64,000 nt of DNA from contig NC_056758.1 of assembly GCF_018687715.1 (NCBI RefSeq), forward strand, positions 8,743,501 to 8,807,500. Direction: 5' to 3'. This stretch comes from Carya illinoinensis. Its lineage: Eukaryota; Streptophyta; Magnoliopsida; Fagales; Juglandaceae. Under the pieces are notes generated by a model, which saw only the letters and a list, made by a program, of their open reading frames with translations, did not search any database and was not told the DNA's origin. Each line of letters starts with the position of its first letter. Position 1 is the stretch's first letter. Both the position numbers and the translations under genes were made by a program. This document shows positions 43,090 to 54,837 of this stretch, piece after piece.

Positions 43090-45065
43090 GAAGAATCCGT
43101 TTGTATGAGTTTTATGCTTGCACTTTGTTTGATTCCGGTGCGTCGCAGTCATTTGTATCTTCCACGTTTGCTCGAGTGTGTAATTTGGTTACGGAACCGT
43201 TGCCGAAGTCTATGGTAGTGGCTCTACCTGATGGTGAAATGGTGTGGTGTTCCAAGGTTGCTTTGGGATGCCTGTTAAATTTTGAGGGAAGGTTCTTGGA
43301 TGCTGATTTGGTGGTGTTCAAGCTGTTGGGTTTTGATATCATCCTCGGGATGGATTGGCTATACCGATATCCTGCGAGTATTAATTGCAGAAGTCGGATA
43401 ATTAGCTTTCAGCTTCCAGATGGTGATTGTCTGGAATTTGCGGGGAGTAAGTTAAAAGAAAAGCCGGTAATTATATCGGCAATTCAAGCAAAAAGGGAGA
43501 TTGCATGGGGAGCGGATGCATTCTTGGTTCAGATGGTGTCCACGCCGTCCGAGGAGAAGTTTTTGGCAGACATTCCAGTTGTGGAAGAATTTCCCGATGT
43601 GTTTGTGGACGACTTGCCCGGACTACCCCCTGTGCGGGAAATGGAATTTGTTATAGACTTGGAACCTGGAGCGGCTCCTGTGCATAAAGCTCCTTATCGC
43701 ATGGCACCGGCTGAATTAAAAGAGTTGAAGACTCAGTTGCAAGAACTGGTAGAGAAGAGATTTATTCAGCCTAGTACTTCACCGTGGGGTGCACCAGTTT
43801 TGTTTGTTAAAAAGAAAGATGGAACCCTCCGTATGTGCATAAATTATTGGGAATTGAATAAGGTGACCATCAAAAATAAATATCCTCTCCCGCGGATAGA
43901 TGATTTATTTGATCAGCTTCAAGGAGCAGCCGTGTTCTCTAAAATTGATCTGAGGTCGGGATACTACTAGCTAAGGATCAGAGACAAGGATGTGCCTAAA
44001 ACTGCTTTCAGGTCGAGGTATGGGCATTATGAATTTAAAGTGATGCCGTTTGGGTTAGCTAATGCCCCTGCTGCTTTCATGGATTTAATGAATCGAGTAT
44101 TTCGACCTTATCTGGATTCCTTTGTGGTAGTATTCATCGATGATATTCTGATTTATTCCCGAGATGTTGAAGAGCATGTGTATCATCTTCGTCTGGTATT
44201 GGGGAAATTGAGAGAACACCAACTGTACGCCAAGCTCAGCAAGTGTGAATTCTGGTTGGAAGAAGTTAAATTTCTTGGGCATGTAATTTCCCGAGACGGA
44301 ATGGCTGTTGATCCTAGTAAGGTAGAAGCCATTTTGTCATGGCAGCGCCCGACTACAGTGCGCGAGATCTGGAGTTTCTTGGGGCTGGCCGGATACTACC
44401 GAAGATTTGTAGAGGGATTTGCTCGCCTATCTGGACCTCTCACAGCTTTGACTCGGAAGAATACAGAATTTGTTTGGTCAGATAAGTGTGAGAGAAGCTT
44501 CCAAGAATTAAAGAACAGGTTGACGACGGCACCAGTGTTAGCGCTCCCAGAACTGCATAAGCCTTTCGTAGTCTTCAGTGATGCGTCTAAGTTTGGTTTG
44601 GGTTGTGTCCTTATGCAGGAAGGACGGGTTGTAGCCTATGCATCTCGTCAGCTAAAGGACCATGAGAAGAATTATCCGACGCACGATTTAGAATTGGCTG
44701 CGATTGTTTTTGCTCTCAAGATCTGGCGGCACTTCTTGTATGGGGAAGCTTGTGAGGTATTTACTGATCACAAGAGCTTGAAGCATTTGTTTTCCCAGAA
44801 AAATCTGAATATGAGGCAGAGGCGATGGCTAGAGCTAATCAGTGACTATCAGTGTGAGATCAAGTACCATCCCGGGAAGGCTAATATAGTTGCTGATGCT
44901 TTGAGCCGGAAGTCGCACTTGGAAGATGAAGCCGAGCCGTCGGATTTGGATTCGCTGCTTTGTGGGATGAGAAGGCTCCTTATTGAGAGTTCGCAACAAG
45001 AAGAGATTTTATCTTCAGTTCTGGATATTCGGGTAACCGATTTTGAAGAATTGAAGACTCTTCAA
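43090..45065 (+). pseudogene. Gypsy protease, reverse transcriptase and RNase H
   Basis: The protease has [15 protein letters not shown] (active DSG). The reverse transcriptase has [50 protein letters not shown] and catalytic [12 protein letters not shown]. RNase H has [36 protein letters not shown] and [20 protein letters not shown] [20 protein letters not shown] stop at 43968 splits the reverse transcriptase right after SGYY. NYWELNK stands where DYRELNK is usual. The frame is cut by the hAT-like insertion at 45066. Confidence 0.95.
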
Positions 45066-45952
45066 TAGGGGTGTAAAAAAAAACCGGCAAACCGGAAAAC
45101 CGGCTCGGACCAAACCAGTTGTGCCGGTTTTGGAATGGTTCGGTCCGGAACCGGTTTTCATAAATGAAAAACCGGCCGGAACCAGTCCGGTTTCGGTTTC
45201 GGTTAGTTTTGGATCGGACCGGACCGGTACTATTTATATATTAATATTATATATAATATATTTTATATTATATATAATTTTTAATCACATAAAAAATAAT
45301 CACATATATACTAATACTAATATTCTAATATAGATTATAGTTAATACTCATACTAATATAATTATACTAAATCATCAAAACTAACACTAACATTTAGCTA
45401 TACTAATAGTCTAATATTAATACTATTATATTATCTAATATATTATATAGCTATAACTAATACTAATATATATATACTAATACTAATCGTCTAATATAGG
45501 ATTATAGCAGATTTTTTTTTTTACACTAAATTTCTTATTTTAGTTTTTGTTTTATAGCAGTTTTTTATATACCGAATTTTGTTTATATAACAGATTTTTT
45601 TTATAAAGCAGATTTTTTATATCAGAATTTTTTACATAACAGATTTTTTTTTTATAAACCAGATTTTTGATAGCAGAATTTTTTTACATAGCAGATTTTT
45701 TTTTGCAAAGCAGATTTTTGTAAATGGTAAACATAATTTTTTAAATCAGTTTTTTCTTTTAAACAGAATTTTTATAAAAAATTTGTATTTTATTAAAACC
45801 GGAAAACCGGACTGGAAACCCGTAAAACCGGAATACCGGTTTAGGAGGAAAATCGGTGCGTAATCGGTTTTGAAAAATGCAAAACCGGTACCCACCGGTT
45901 CGGTCCTAGATTTTGTACAAAACCGGACCAAACCGGACCGGTTACATCCCTA
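45066..45952. mobile_element. Non-autonomous hAT-like element inside gypsy pol
   Basis: The ends are TAGGGGTGTAA and TTACATCCCTA (inverted, one mismatch), with an exact 8 bp duplication CTCTTCAA at 45058-45065 and 45953-45960. ACCGG-rich subterminal repeats occur on both sides. The AT-rich core holds TACTAATA-type repeats and a CAGATTTTTT array at 45505-45725. No transposase. The intact duplication makes this the most recent insertion in the nest. Confidence 0.95.
45505..45725 (+). repeat. Degenerate CAGATTTTTT array
   Basis: About nine units of 18-25 bp share GCAGATTTTT or AGAATTTTTT followed by TATA/ACATA. They lie in the core of the hAT-like element and probably arose by slippage. Confidence 0.7.
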
Positions 45953-46902
45953 CTCTTCAAAGGAAGGATCCGAAGCTGCTGAATATCAGGAAAAGAGTCA
46001 GAAAATCTCGAGGGCCGTTGCATTATAGCATGGATAACGATGAGATATTTCGGTTCCGAGATCGCAGAGTGGTCCCTAAAGATTCAGAATTCAAGGAGTG
46101 GATCATGGCGGAAGCTCATGTGGCCCCTTATTCAGTTCATCCCGGCAGTATAAAGATGTATCGGGACTTGAAGAAAAATTACTGGTGGGATGGAATGAAA
46201 AAGGATATTGCCTTATATGTTGAGAAATGCCACACATGCCATCAAGTGAAGGCCGAGCACCAGCGACCTGCAGGTATGCTCCAACCCCTCCCTATTCCCG
46301 AGTGGAAATGGGATGACATCACGATGGACTTTGTAGTGGGTTTGCCGAGAACGCCTAGCGGGAAAAATTCTATTTGGGTGATTGTTGACCGGTTAACCAA
46401 AAGTGCTCATTTCCTGCCTGTTAATAACACCGACTCTTTGGGTAAGTTGACCCGCTTGTATGTCAAGGAGATAGTGCGGCTGCACGGCATACCAAAGAGT
46501 ATAGTGTCAGATCGAGACCCGAGGTTCACGTCGCAGTTCTGGAAGAGTTTGCAGGCAGCTTTGAATACTAAGTTGAAGTTCAGTACTGCATATCACCCGC
46601 AGACAGACGGCCAGTCAGAGCGCACAATACAGACCCTTGAAGACATGTTGCTAGCATGTGTCATGGAATTTCAAGGGAGTTGGGAAAACCATCTGCCGCT
46701 CATCGAGTTTGCATATAATAATAGCTTCCATGCGACTATTCAGATGGCTCCCTATGAGGCTCTTTATGGGAGAAAGTGTAGGTCGCCCTTGTGTTGGGAT
46801 GAAGTCAGGGAGAGTAGGATAATTGGACCCGAAATAATTCAAGAGATGCAAAGCCAAGTCCGGATCATCAGAGATAAAATGGCGGCAGCTCAGAGTTGCT
46901 AG
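45953..46902 (+). pseudogene. Gypsy integrase (zinc finger and DDE core)
   Basis: The HHCC-type zinc region includes HPGSIKMYRDLKKNYWW and CHTCHQVKAEHQRPAG. The core has WDDITMDFVVGLPRTPSG (first Asp), IVSDRDPRFTSQFWKSL (second Asp) and YHPQTDGQSERTIQTLEDML (Glu). A TAG stop at 46900 ends it where the frame continues in relatives. The upstream sequence is joined to RNase H across the hAT-like element. Confidence 0.95.
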
Positions 46903-47367
46903 AAAAGCTACGCTGATACCAGGAGGAGAAAGTTGTCTTTTGAAGTTGGTGATTGGGTTTATCTCAAAGTCTCTCCCATGAGAGGTGTTAAGCATTTTGG
47001 TAAGAAGAGGAAGTTGGATCCGAGGTATGTCGGCCCTTTTCAGATTCTGGAGAAGGTAGGGTCCGTCGCCTATAGAGTTGCTTTGCCAGGATATTTTGGG
47101 GATATTCATGATGTCTTCCATGTATCATCCCTGAAGAAGAGCTTTGGACAGCAAGAGCCACGCTTCGTCGACCCAGCGGGTATTCAGTTGCAACCGGATC
47201 TCACTTATGAAGTTGTTCCGTCGCAGATCATGGATTGGAAGGAGCAACAATTGAGGTCCAAGACGATACCTTTGGTTAAAGTGGCTTGGGGAGATCCGTT
47301 AGTACAAGACTTCTCTTGGGAGCGAGTAGCGGACATGAGGGAGCAATACCCATACTTGTTTGAGTAA
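46903..47367 (+). pseudogene. Gypsy integrase C-terminus with GPF module and chromodomain-like tail
   Basis: The frame holds DWVYLKVSPMRGVKHFGK, LDPRYVGPFQILEKVG, DIHDVFHVSSLKKSF, then a tail with IMDWKEQQLRSKTIPLVKV and FSWERVADMREQYPYLFE, the usual chromodomain form in Tekay/Del elements. It ends at TAA 47365-47367. Chromodomains in this clade are thought to steer insertion to heterochromatin. Confidence 0.9.
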
Positions 47368-47472
47368 TGAAGGTACGTATCTTAATCTTGGTCACAGGTG
47401 GTTTATGTGTTTTATGTGGCTTCTTTAAGTTGGTGGTTGATCTTGCAAATTTGTAGGACGAAATTTGTTTTT

Positions 47473-47485
47473 AAGGGGGGGAGGA
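47473..47485 (+). other. Gypsy polypurine tract
   Basis: AAGGGGGGGAGGA immediately before the 3' LTR start TGTGATG at 47486. Confidence 0.85.
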
Positions 47486-49588
47486 TGTGATGACCCGCTT
47501 TTGCATGTTTTTTCGCTGAAAGGTTGTTTTTATTTTAATTAATATATTAGTTTATTTATTTTAATTTATTAAGTTTTAAAAATTATTTTTTTAATTTAAT
47601 TGATGTTGTGTTTTATTTCTTTTAGTCGTTTACGGTCTTTAATCTCGTTTCGGCGATTTAGTTTTGTTTTTCCGAAATGAGGATTAGACCTCATCTTCTT
47701 TTCCTACACCTCTTTTCCCTTTTTCCTTTTTCTTTTTCCTTTTTCTCTTTTTCTTCTTTCTTCTTTTTTTCTTTTTCTTCTTTCTTTTTCTTTCTTTTTC
47801 TCTTTTTTTCTTTCTTTTCTTTTTTCTTCTCATTCCTCCCGCGTCGACCCCGTCCCTCTCTCTCTCTCTCCTCCTCTCTCATGCCGGAGCTCCTTCCTGC
47901 CCTCGACCCGCCGCCGTCCGGCTGCAGTGCGGCACACCGCCCCCACCGGTCGACACCTCTCCCTCCGGCACACCTCACCACCAATTCCCAGCCCCATCCG
48001 GCCGGCCGTTTGGCTGGAAAACCCCCTTAAAGCCTACACGATTTTTGGCTCGATCTGCCGCCGTCGCTCCACCTCCGGCCACCATTTCTTCACCACTTCA
48101 TCACCGGTCCCTTGCCGTCCTAACCCACCTATTTTCGGCCTCCAACGGTCACCGGAACAGCTCCCACGAGCTAGCTTTCCTTTTTGGGAAATCCGGCCTC
48201 TCTCCGCCATTTCTGCCGCCACCCACGGCCAACCACCACTTCCAATAGCTTCACAATCATCCCTAGACCATTCCCTATCAATCCCAAGCCCTGGTTTATC
48301 CCTGTTCAAAAGTGGGTATTTTACAACCCACGGCCACAGTGAATTTTCACTGCAACGTTGCTTTTTCTCCGCCGTTTGCAACGCCGAGTGTTTTCTAAAA
48401 TTACTGTTTAGCGCTGTAAGTATTTTCCAAACCCTATTTTTAGATTTAAAAATATATTGCTCATTCAATAATTTTATCTGCTGGTTGGTTGATTCCGGAC
48501 TGAGTCCGAGGAGTTCGGGGGTCGGATGGATGGAGGACGGAGTTGCTTGTTTGATTGATTTATGTTGGTTGGTTATTTTTGTGCATTGATATTGCATTTA
48601 CATGGTGCATGCACGTGTGTTTTTGTTCATGTGTGAAAAGCCTGTATATTGGCGTAAGTGGACTTACGGGTGCGTGTGTATCACGACCCCAAGCCGGGAT
48701 GGGGTATTATCTCGGTGGAGCTCCTCTGGTCACTCGGGAGCGGAATAAACTGAGTGATGTCCCCTGGGTTGTCGCTGGGCGACAACGGGAGCGGGGGCTA
48801 GGGATTGCTTGGCTACGAACGCGCCGGGCGCGGAACCGGGCATTGCCCTACGCACCGACTCCGTGGCCCTTCGCTGGTGAGGGCTAGAGGATGCTTGGCT
48901 ACGAACACGCGGGGCGTGGAACTGGGCATCGCTCGTTAGGTGTCACATGCGTGGTGGTACTCTGCGGTGTGGCACTGGAGCCAGGGTGTGCGGATGACCC
49001 CTAGGGGAGGTCATGGTGCATACGGGTAAAAATGGATTTTTGGTTTGAGACGGTTATAGAGGCCAAATGTGACTTTTGGCGTGGTTTTTGGAAAAGATGT
49101 GTTTTGGGGCCAAATGAGATTTTTGGCGTGTGTGGAAAATTATGTTTTATAGGTTTTGTGCATGGGCATCACTTCATGCATTTTGTTTGAGTTCTATGTC
49201 TTTTTTATCTGGTGGTGTTTGGGTTTTACTTACCTGCGGTACCATTTTTGGTTCCGTAGCTTTTGGTGCAGGTTTTGAGGATGAGAAGGAGGAGGCTGAG
49301 CCCGAGGATGCGGCTCCGCCGGGTTGCTGATGTTATGCTTTATATTTGGTTTAAAACTATGTTAGTGTTTTGTAATATTTTATGTATGTTTTGAACAGCT
49401 TGTATTACGTTAAGAGAAAATTCTGGTACTTAGTTTTAGGACTTTTGTTATCTGTTGCGTGTTTGTTCGTACACATATGTTGCCTTTGCACACACTTGGC
49501 ACCCGTCGTTAGGGTGGTGACCCGGGTTGTCACCATTCAGACGTCTCGATTTCCCCGTGTCCGTGCGTGGGGATTTGGGGGCGTCACA
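47486..49588 (+). repeat. Gypsy 3' LTR
   Basis: It pairs with 39424-41513. Differences are scattered point changes and small indels, including a short in-frame extra stretch near 49285-49320 (GAGGAGGCTGAGCC). Confidence 0.95.
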
Positions 49589-49593
49589 GGAAT

Positions 49594-52050
49594 GGAGGAC
49601 AGAGTAGCATGAAGAGAAGTATGAGAGAAACCATACCGGTTTGGAGGATGAGATACTCTGGTCGAACGGCGAGGAACTATGGTAGTAGGTAGATCACCCG
49701 TACAGGATGCAAGCTGAATAGGCTCAGATGGAGGACCAGTCTCAAGAAGGGGCAAAGAAGGGCGTCGTCTTTCATATACAAGTCCAGATTTGAAACGGTC
49801 AGGAAAAGAAACCGGGTCATCAAAATTAGGCAAAGCATGCATCTCAGGTAAAGACTCAACAGAAGAAGGAAAGAAGGACTGATTCTCAAAGAACACAACA
49901 TGACGAGAAATACGAAATCGGTTAGAGCATGGATCAAAGCAAACATAGCCTTTGTGAGAAGCACTATAACCCATAAAAGCGCAACTAATAGATTGAGCAG
50001 ATAACTTATGTCGTTCATGAGAAGGCAAATGAACAAAGCAGACACAACCAAAAGTATGCATATCAAGGTAGGTAGGATGCTGACGATAAAGACGAAAGTA
50101 AGGACTTTCAAAATTCAAGACACTGGATGGCAATCTATTAATTAAATAAACTGTCGTAGATAAGGCTTCAACCCAGAATTGAGGGGGAATAGAGGATTGG
50201 AGTAGTAATGTAAGAATAACATCCAACAAATGTCTATTTTTCCGTTCAGTAACACCATTTTGTTGAGGTGTATACGGACAACAACGCTAAGAAACAGTGC
50301 CTTTTTTTATTAAGAAAATTATGAATCTCACGAGACATGTATTCACCACCTGAATCAGACCGCAAAATTTTAATGCTAGAAGAAAATTGGGTTTCAAAAG
50401 CAGTAAATTGTTGAAAGACAGAGAAGACCTCAGATTTTGAGCGAAGAAAATAAATCCAAGTATACTAATGAACAACAAAATCTTTATGATTTGCATGGGA
50501 TATAACAGGAGAAATGCCCCACACATCACTATGAATCAAATCAAAACAACGTTCAGCAGGAGTACTATAAGAAGGAAAAGCAAGAGACTTACTTTTGCCT
50601 AATTTACATGTGGAACAATCAAACGAGAGAGAAGAAAATTGATCTTTATTGCCCAACAAACCAGAGTTTATTACATGAGATAAAATAACGGAATTAGGAT
50701 GACTTAACCGTTTGTGCCACACTTCACACTTATTGTTCACAGTGTTACAAGCAAATGAAATGACTTCAGGAATGGAAAAATGTAAAGGAAATAAATGTCC
50801 AACTTTAGCCCCCTCGCGAGTATCTTTCCTGACACCTGATCCTACACAAGACTATCATCATGAGAAAAATAAACATCACAGTTGTTATCAACCAATTGAC
50901 TCACTGAAATAAGACTAGTAGAAAGCTAAGGAGATACAAAAACATCTCTAACAGTGGAATCCATATCCCCAATATCATGAATAGGTAACTGATTACCGTT
51001 AGCAATCTGAATGTGTGCCAATCCAGTATAAGGCTGAACATTGCTAAGTGTATCAGAAGAACTAGTCATGTGATTAGATGCACCCGAATCAACAAGCCAT
51101 GAGGGAGAAAGGGAACCGTTACCTTGCAGCCCTAAGGCTGAAAAGGCTGAAAGAATCATCTGCTGAACCTTCTCAGTAGTAAGAGTAGATGAGTCATCAA
51201 CAGTAGTAGAAGAAGCAAAACCCATAGTAGCTTGATAAGCATGAGCCTCGCGATTTTGGGGACTAGTAGGACAATCTTTGATAATATGCCCAAGCTTCTT
51301 ACAGTAGTTGCAAGATTTCTGTGCACAATTATTAGCAATATGTCCGTATTCTTTACAACTGAAACATTGAACTGTTCGCATGTCTCGTCCCTTGCCTTTT
51401 TCGTGTAGCATAAGCCATTGCAGTGGGTATCATTTTGTCGTGCTGATAAGTAGCTTGAGTGGCAAGACGCTGCTCCTCAAAAATTAACTCCCCAAAACAA
51501 ACATCTAAAGACGGTATAGGAGCACGATTCATCAAATTAGATGAGTGACCTCAAATTTAGGGTGTAACTTTATTAAAAATTGATCTCGTTTGCTTTGCTC
51601 ATGAAATTCCTGCACAATAGAGAGAGACTCTTCTGGTACCTTGACATAAATTATGTCAGTAAATTCTCCCCAAAGATTATTAAATCCAGAAAAATAATCT
51701 TAAATGGGGAGATTGCCCTGAGTGTAACTGGCAATTTCATACTCTAACTAAGACCGTCGAGCCGTATGGTCTTGATTATGCACCTTTTTCAAATATCCCC
51801 ACATAGATTTAGCAGTTTTATAAGGCCTCAGATTAAGAACAATAAGAGGATCAACTGATGCTAAAATCCATGTCATCACCCCAGCATCTTTGATCTGCCA
51901 CTGAGCTAATTTAGGAAGCTCAGTAGTAGCCGGATTACTCACATCAATATGACCCCATAACTTCTTTCCCATAACAAATAAACAGAATTGAAATTCCCAT
52001 GTAGAATATTTTTTAGCCGTGAATTTCACGGTAAAAGACTCAGAAGACAT
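49594..52050 (-). pseudogene. Copia gag, protease and integrase, degraded
   Basis: Gag starts MSSESFTVKFTAKKYSTWE (ATG at 52050-52048). Two zinc knuckles read CFSCKEYGHIANNC and CNYCKKLGHIIKDC (about 51372-51290). The protease is SWLVDSGASNHM near 51105-51070. The pre-integrase region is WHKRLSHPNSVILSHV near 50720. Integrase pieces include FDLIHSDVWG and PPQFWVEALSTTVYLINRLP (50190-50130). Several stops and frameshifts. The gypsy element entered 3' of the integrase part. Confidence 0.9.
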
Positions 52051-52505
52051 GAGACTTGTAAGGAAAAAAAAATAAGCACACGCCTAACAAAGATAATACC
52101 TGACCAACCAAAATCTGCCAACAATCCAAAAGAAATAAAGAAGCTGCCGACACCCAAAAATGCTCAAGCAGCTACTACCGAGACCTAAAAAAAAAAATCA
52201 CAAGAATCTGCTATCGACACCAACCCATAAAGTCGAAATGGAAAAAGGCAATAGAAATTCACAAAACAGCAATGGAAAAGGCAACAGAAAGTGCCGACCA
52301 AGAGCCTGGAACCAGAGCCATGCAACAGGAAGCCGAAAGCCACAAAAATACGCTGAACTTGCAACCAGACGGCACCGAAAATCACCCAGATAGGACCGAA
52401 TCACCAGAACAGCACCAAAAGACAGCACAGAGGCTACCGAGAATGCCAAAAAGAAAAGCCCGAAAGAAACAAAATCGTAAGACTAGTAACCTGCTCTTGA
52501 TACCA

Positions 52506-52715
52506 TGTCAAATGGATTGAATACCTCCATTGTGAGGATTTCTTGTCATTATAAAGGCACCAAAGTGCAGTATACACGGCTAGAATTAAGCCTAAATTAC
52601 AATAACTAAAATCTGTCTACATATGGAAACTAGCACCCTGTACAAATTCTAAGTAAGGAAATATATACAAGTGTCTAAAGATAAATAAGGAAACACAGAG
52701 CATATCACGCTAACA
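52506..52715 (-). repeat. Copia right LTR (5' LTR in element sense)
   Basis: 210 bp, paired with 37667-37876, with CTTTT target duplications outside and a primer-binding site inside. Confidence 0.95.
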
Positions 52716-54837
52716 CTTTTGGAGTATAGGTCATTTGGCTTGATCCTTCCATTGGGGCATCACACAAGTACTTCATGAGTTCCAAGAACTGTCTAATCTA
52801 ACAGCAAACACACGTAGAATTTAGGCGTTTTTGTCCTTTTCATCTTTTTTTTTTTTTAGTTTTTTATTTTTTGCGGAGTTCAGCTCGCTTAAAAGGCAAA
52901 AAATGTCTATACTTTAGTTTAAAGGGAGACTGCCAGTAAGATATTTGGATACTCCTCTGATCTCTGAGAAGATTTTTTATCAGGATTGATGGCTAATTGA
53001 TAAAGTCATGGACATCCAAGCATTTATATTCATGGGTAGATTAGCATTTCTGTAACATGTATTACAAAACCCTTTTTTTTTAATTGGCAAAACAGACAGC
53101 ACAAAACATTTTTTAATTAGTGCATTCAAGTATACCAGAGCAAAATTTCAATTCATTCTCTGGGTTGAAATGATGACAAAGTTTCTGGTGCCAATAAATA
53201 AGATGACTGATACCCCATAAACATTGAAATATAAAGTTTAACATGAAAGAACAAGCAACTTTATTTAAAAGTTTTATCTTATGTGATGCTGACGTCATAA
53301 GTGCGGGTTCGAAGAATATTATCCTCATCATGTTCCTGAACCACAAGATATGTAGACTGAAGTGTTGCCTACATTGGGCATAGACATATAAACCAAGCCG
53401 ATTTGAACTCACCTAATTACTTTCCAATTCTATAGGAATAAGAAAAAAACAGTTATTTATAGTCACCACGTTACGTAAGTACCACATGAAACATTTATTT
53501 GTGGTCATCAAGTTACTGCTTGTAACACATGAAATTATCAAAACTGTTCACATAGAACACATCATGTAGTACTTCCTATATTAATTTTCTAAGAGACAAC
53601 GCTAGAGCCTGTTCCATTCCTCTAATGAACCTCACAATTTACTAGCAAAAACAATTTCAAACTACCATGAAAAAGGTCAACAATTAAAATGTGTAGCCTT
53701 TTTTGATGAAAAAATGAGGGGTGTAAATCTTAACAGGCGATTACAAAATAGTTTAAATAACAACAACTTACAGGTTCCGTTTCAATAAGGTTATCAGGTT
53801 CATCATACTCAGCCATGTCCGGAATATCTTCTCCCTCCTCAACCCCATAGTATGAGGGAATTGACTGAATAGGATTTTTCTGACTGATTTCTATGGTCTC
53901 CATGGAAGGCAAGTCATCATCCTCATCATGTTTATTTTCTAAAATATGAAAAAAAAGAAATCAAGGCAAAGATCAAAAGGGTACGCTTTGGTCAAAAAAT
54001 TTCTAGCCCCAATTAGAAAGTAGAAACACACCTTTTGGTTTCCCATGAGTTGCTAGCCAACAATCGTTATCTTCACCATCAAGTAGCACTTCACCTCCAG
54101 CAACTTCATATTCTTCTTCTACAGACGCAGCCCTTCGCAGACAAGGAACTGAAAAGAAGGTTTAAAATTCCCAACGAATCAGGATACTATCAGGAAGTGA
54201 AAAAGTGAAGAGAAAATGGATGAATTCAGTAAAGTGACACAGAATATTTGCGTAAGAAATGAAAAGAAAAGTTACTCTTCTTCTGTTTTCAAAATTCGTT
54301 AAACGAAACTAGGTTCTCTCGCCGGGTAGTTCTGTTACAAGATACATGCCAATACGACTAGTCGTTTTGTTATTACAGCTCATTGTACATAAGTTTCATA
54401 GTCCATTCTTTATTTTTTGTTTTTATTTTTTCTATTTTATATTAGTTGGCACAAGGCCATAGGTGTAGTTAGTTATTCAGTTAGCATCTTTTCTGTATAT
54501 ATGATATACTTTGGCACATTACGCTGGTATCATCTTTTTCAGTGAAATAGAAGAATCCTTTTCACTTCCATTTTGCTCTCTGTTTTCTTCTTGCTCGACT
54601 GCAAGTTTCTATTATCTTACATGGTATCTAGGAGCCACTGAGAGCACAATTTTAATGGCCAAAGCTAGCCCCAATTCTTCTTAAACCCATTCAAACATTA
54701 ATTCAAACACCTTATCTCCCTACCTGAACCTTAATGATCCAGACAATTCATTTCGTCTAGACCATGGCGACAGTCCTGCTATTACCCTTGTTGTCGATAT
54801 TCTCACCACTGACAATTATGGCACTTGGTCCTGTGCC

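Larger units (their letters stand above)
39424..49588 (+). mobile_element. Ty3/gypsy retrotransposon, Tekay/Del-like chromovirus
   Basis: The LTRs are 39424-41513 (2090 bp) and 47486-49588 (2103 bp), with TGTGATGACCC and GGCGTCACA ends and very few differences. The target duplication is GGAAT at 39419-39423 and 49589-49593. The primer-binding site is TGGTATCAGAGC (41516-41527) and the purine tract is at 47473-47485. Domain order is Gag with zinc knuckle, protease, RT, RNase H, integrase, GPF/Y module, chromodomain-like tail; this order is gypsy and the tail is chromoviral. It has five in-frame TAG stops, one gag frameshift and an 887 bp hAT-like insertion, so it is non-autonomous. Confidence 0.95.
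37667..52715 (-). mobile_element. Ty1/copia retrotransposon carrying a nested gypsy element
   Basis: Both LTRs are 210 bp: 37667-37876 and 52506-52715. On the minus strand they run from TGTTAGCGTGATATGC to TCCATTTGACA/TTAACA. I count 6 differences by eye, about 97 percent identity. The target duplication is CTTTT at 37662-37666 and 52716-52720. The minus-strand primer-binding site TGGTATCAAGAGCAG abuts the right LTR (52505-52491), and the purine tract TTTGAGGGGGGA abuts the left LTR. The order gag, protease, integrase, RT, RNase H identifies copia. Without the gypsy element it would be about 4.9 kb. Confidence 0.95.
37284..52764 (+). mobile_element. TRIM retrotransposon, second LTR split by a copia insertion
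   Basis: LTR 1 is 37284-37445, from TGTGATACCCC to GCGTTACA. LTR 2 is 37547-37666 plus 52721-52764, ending GGGGCATCACA. The flanks are CAAGT at 37279-37283 and 52765-52769. The internal part is only about 100 bp. It has a degenerate initiator-Met primer-binding site (TGTTATTAGATCC, 10 of 13 to TGGTATCAGAGCC) and a purine tract AAGGGGGGAGA before LTR 2. Without the insertion the element would be about 430 bp with no coding capacity, which is the definition of a TRIM. Confidence 0.85.
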
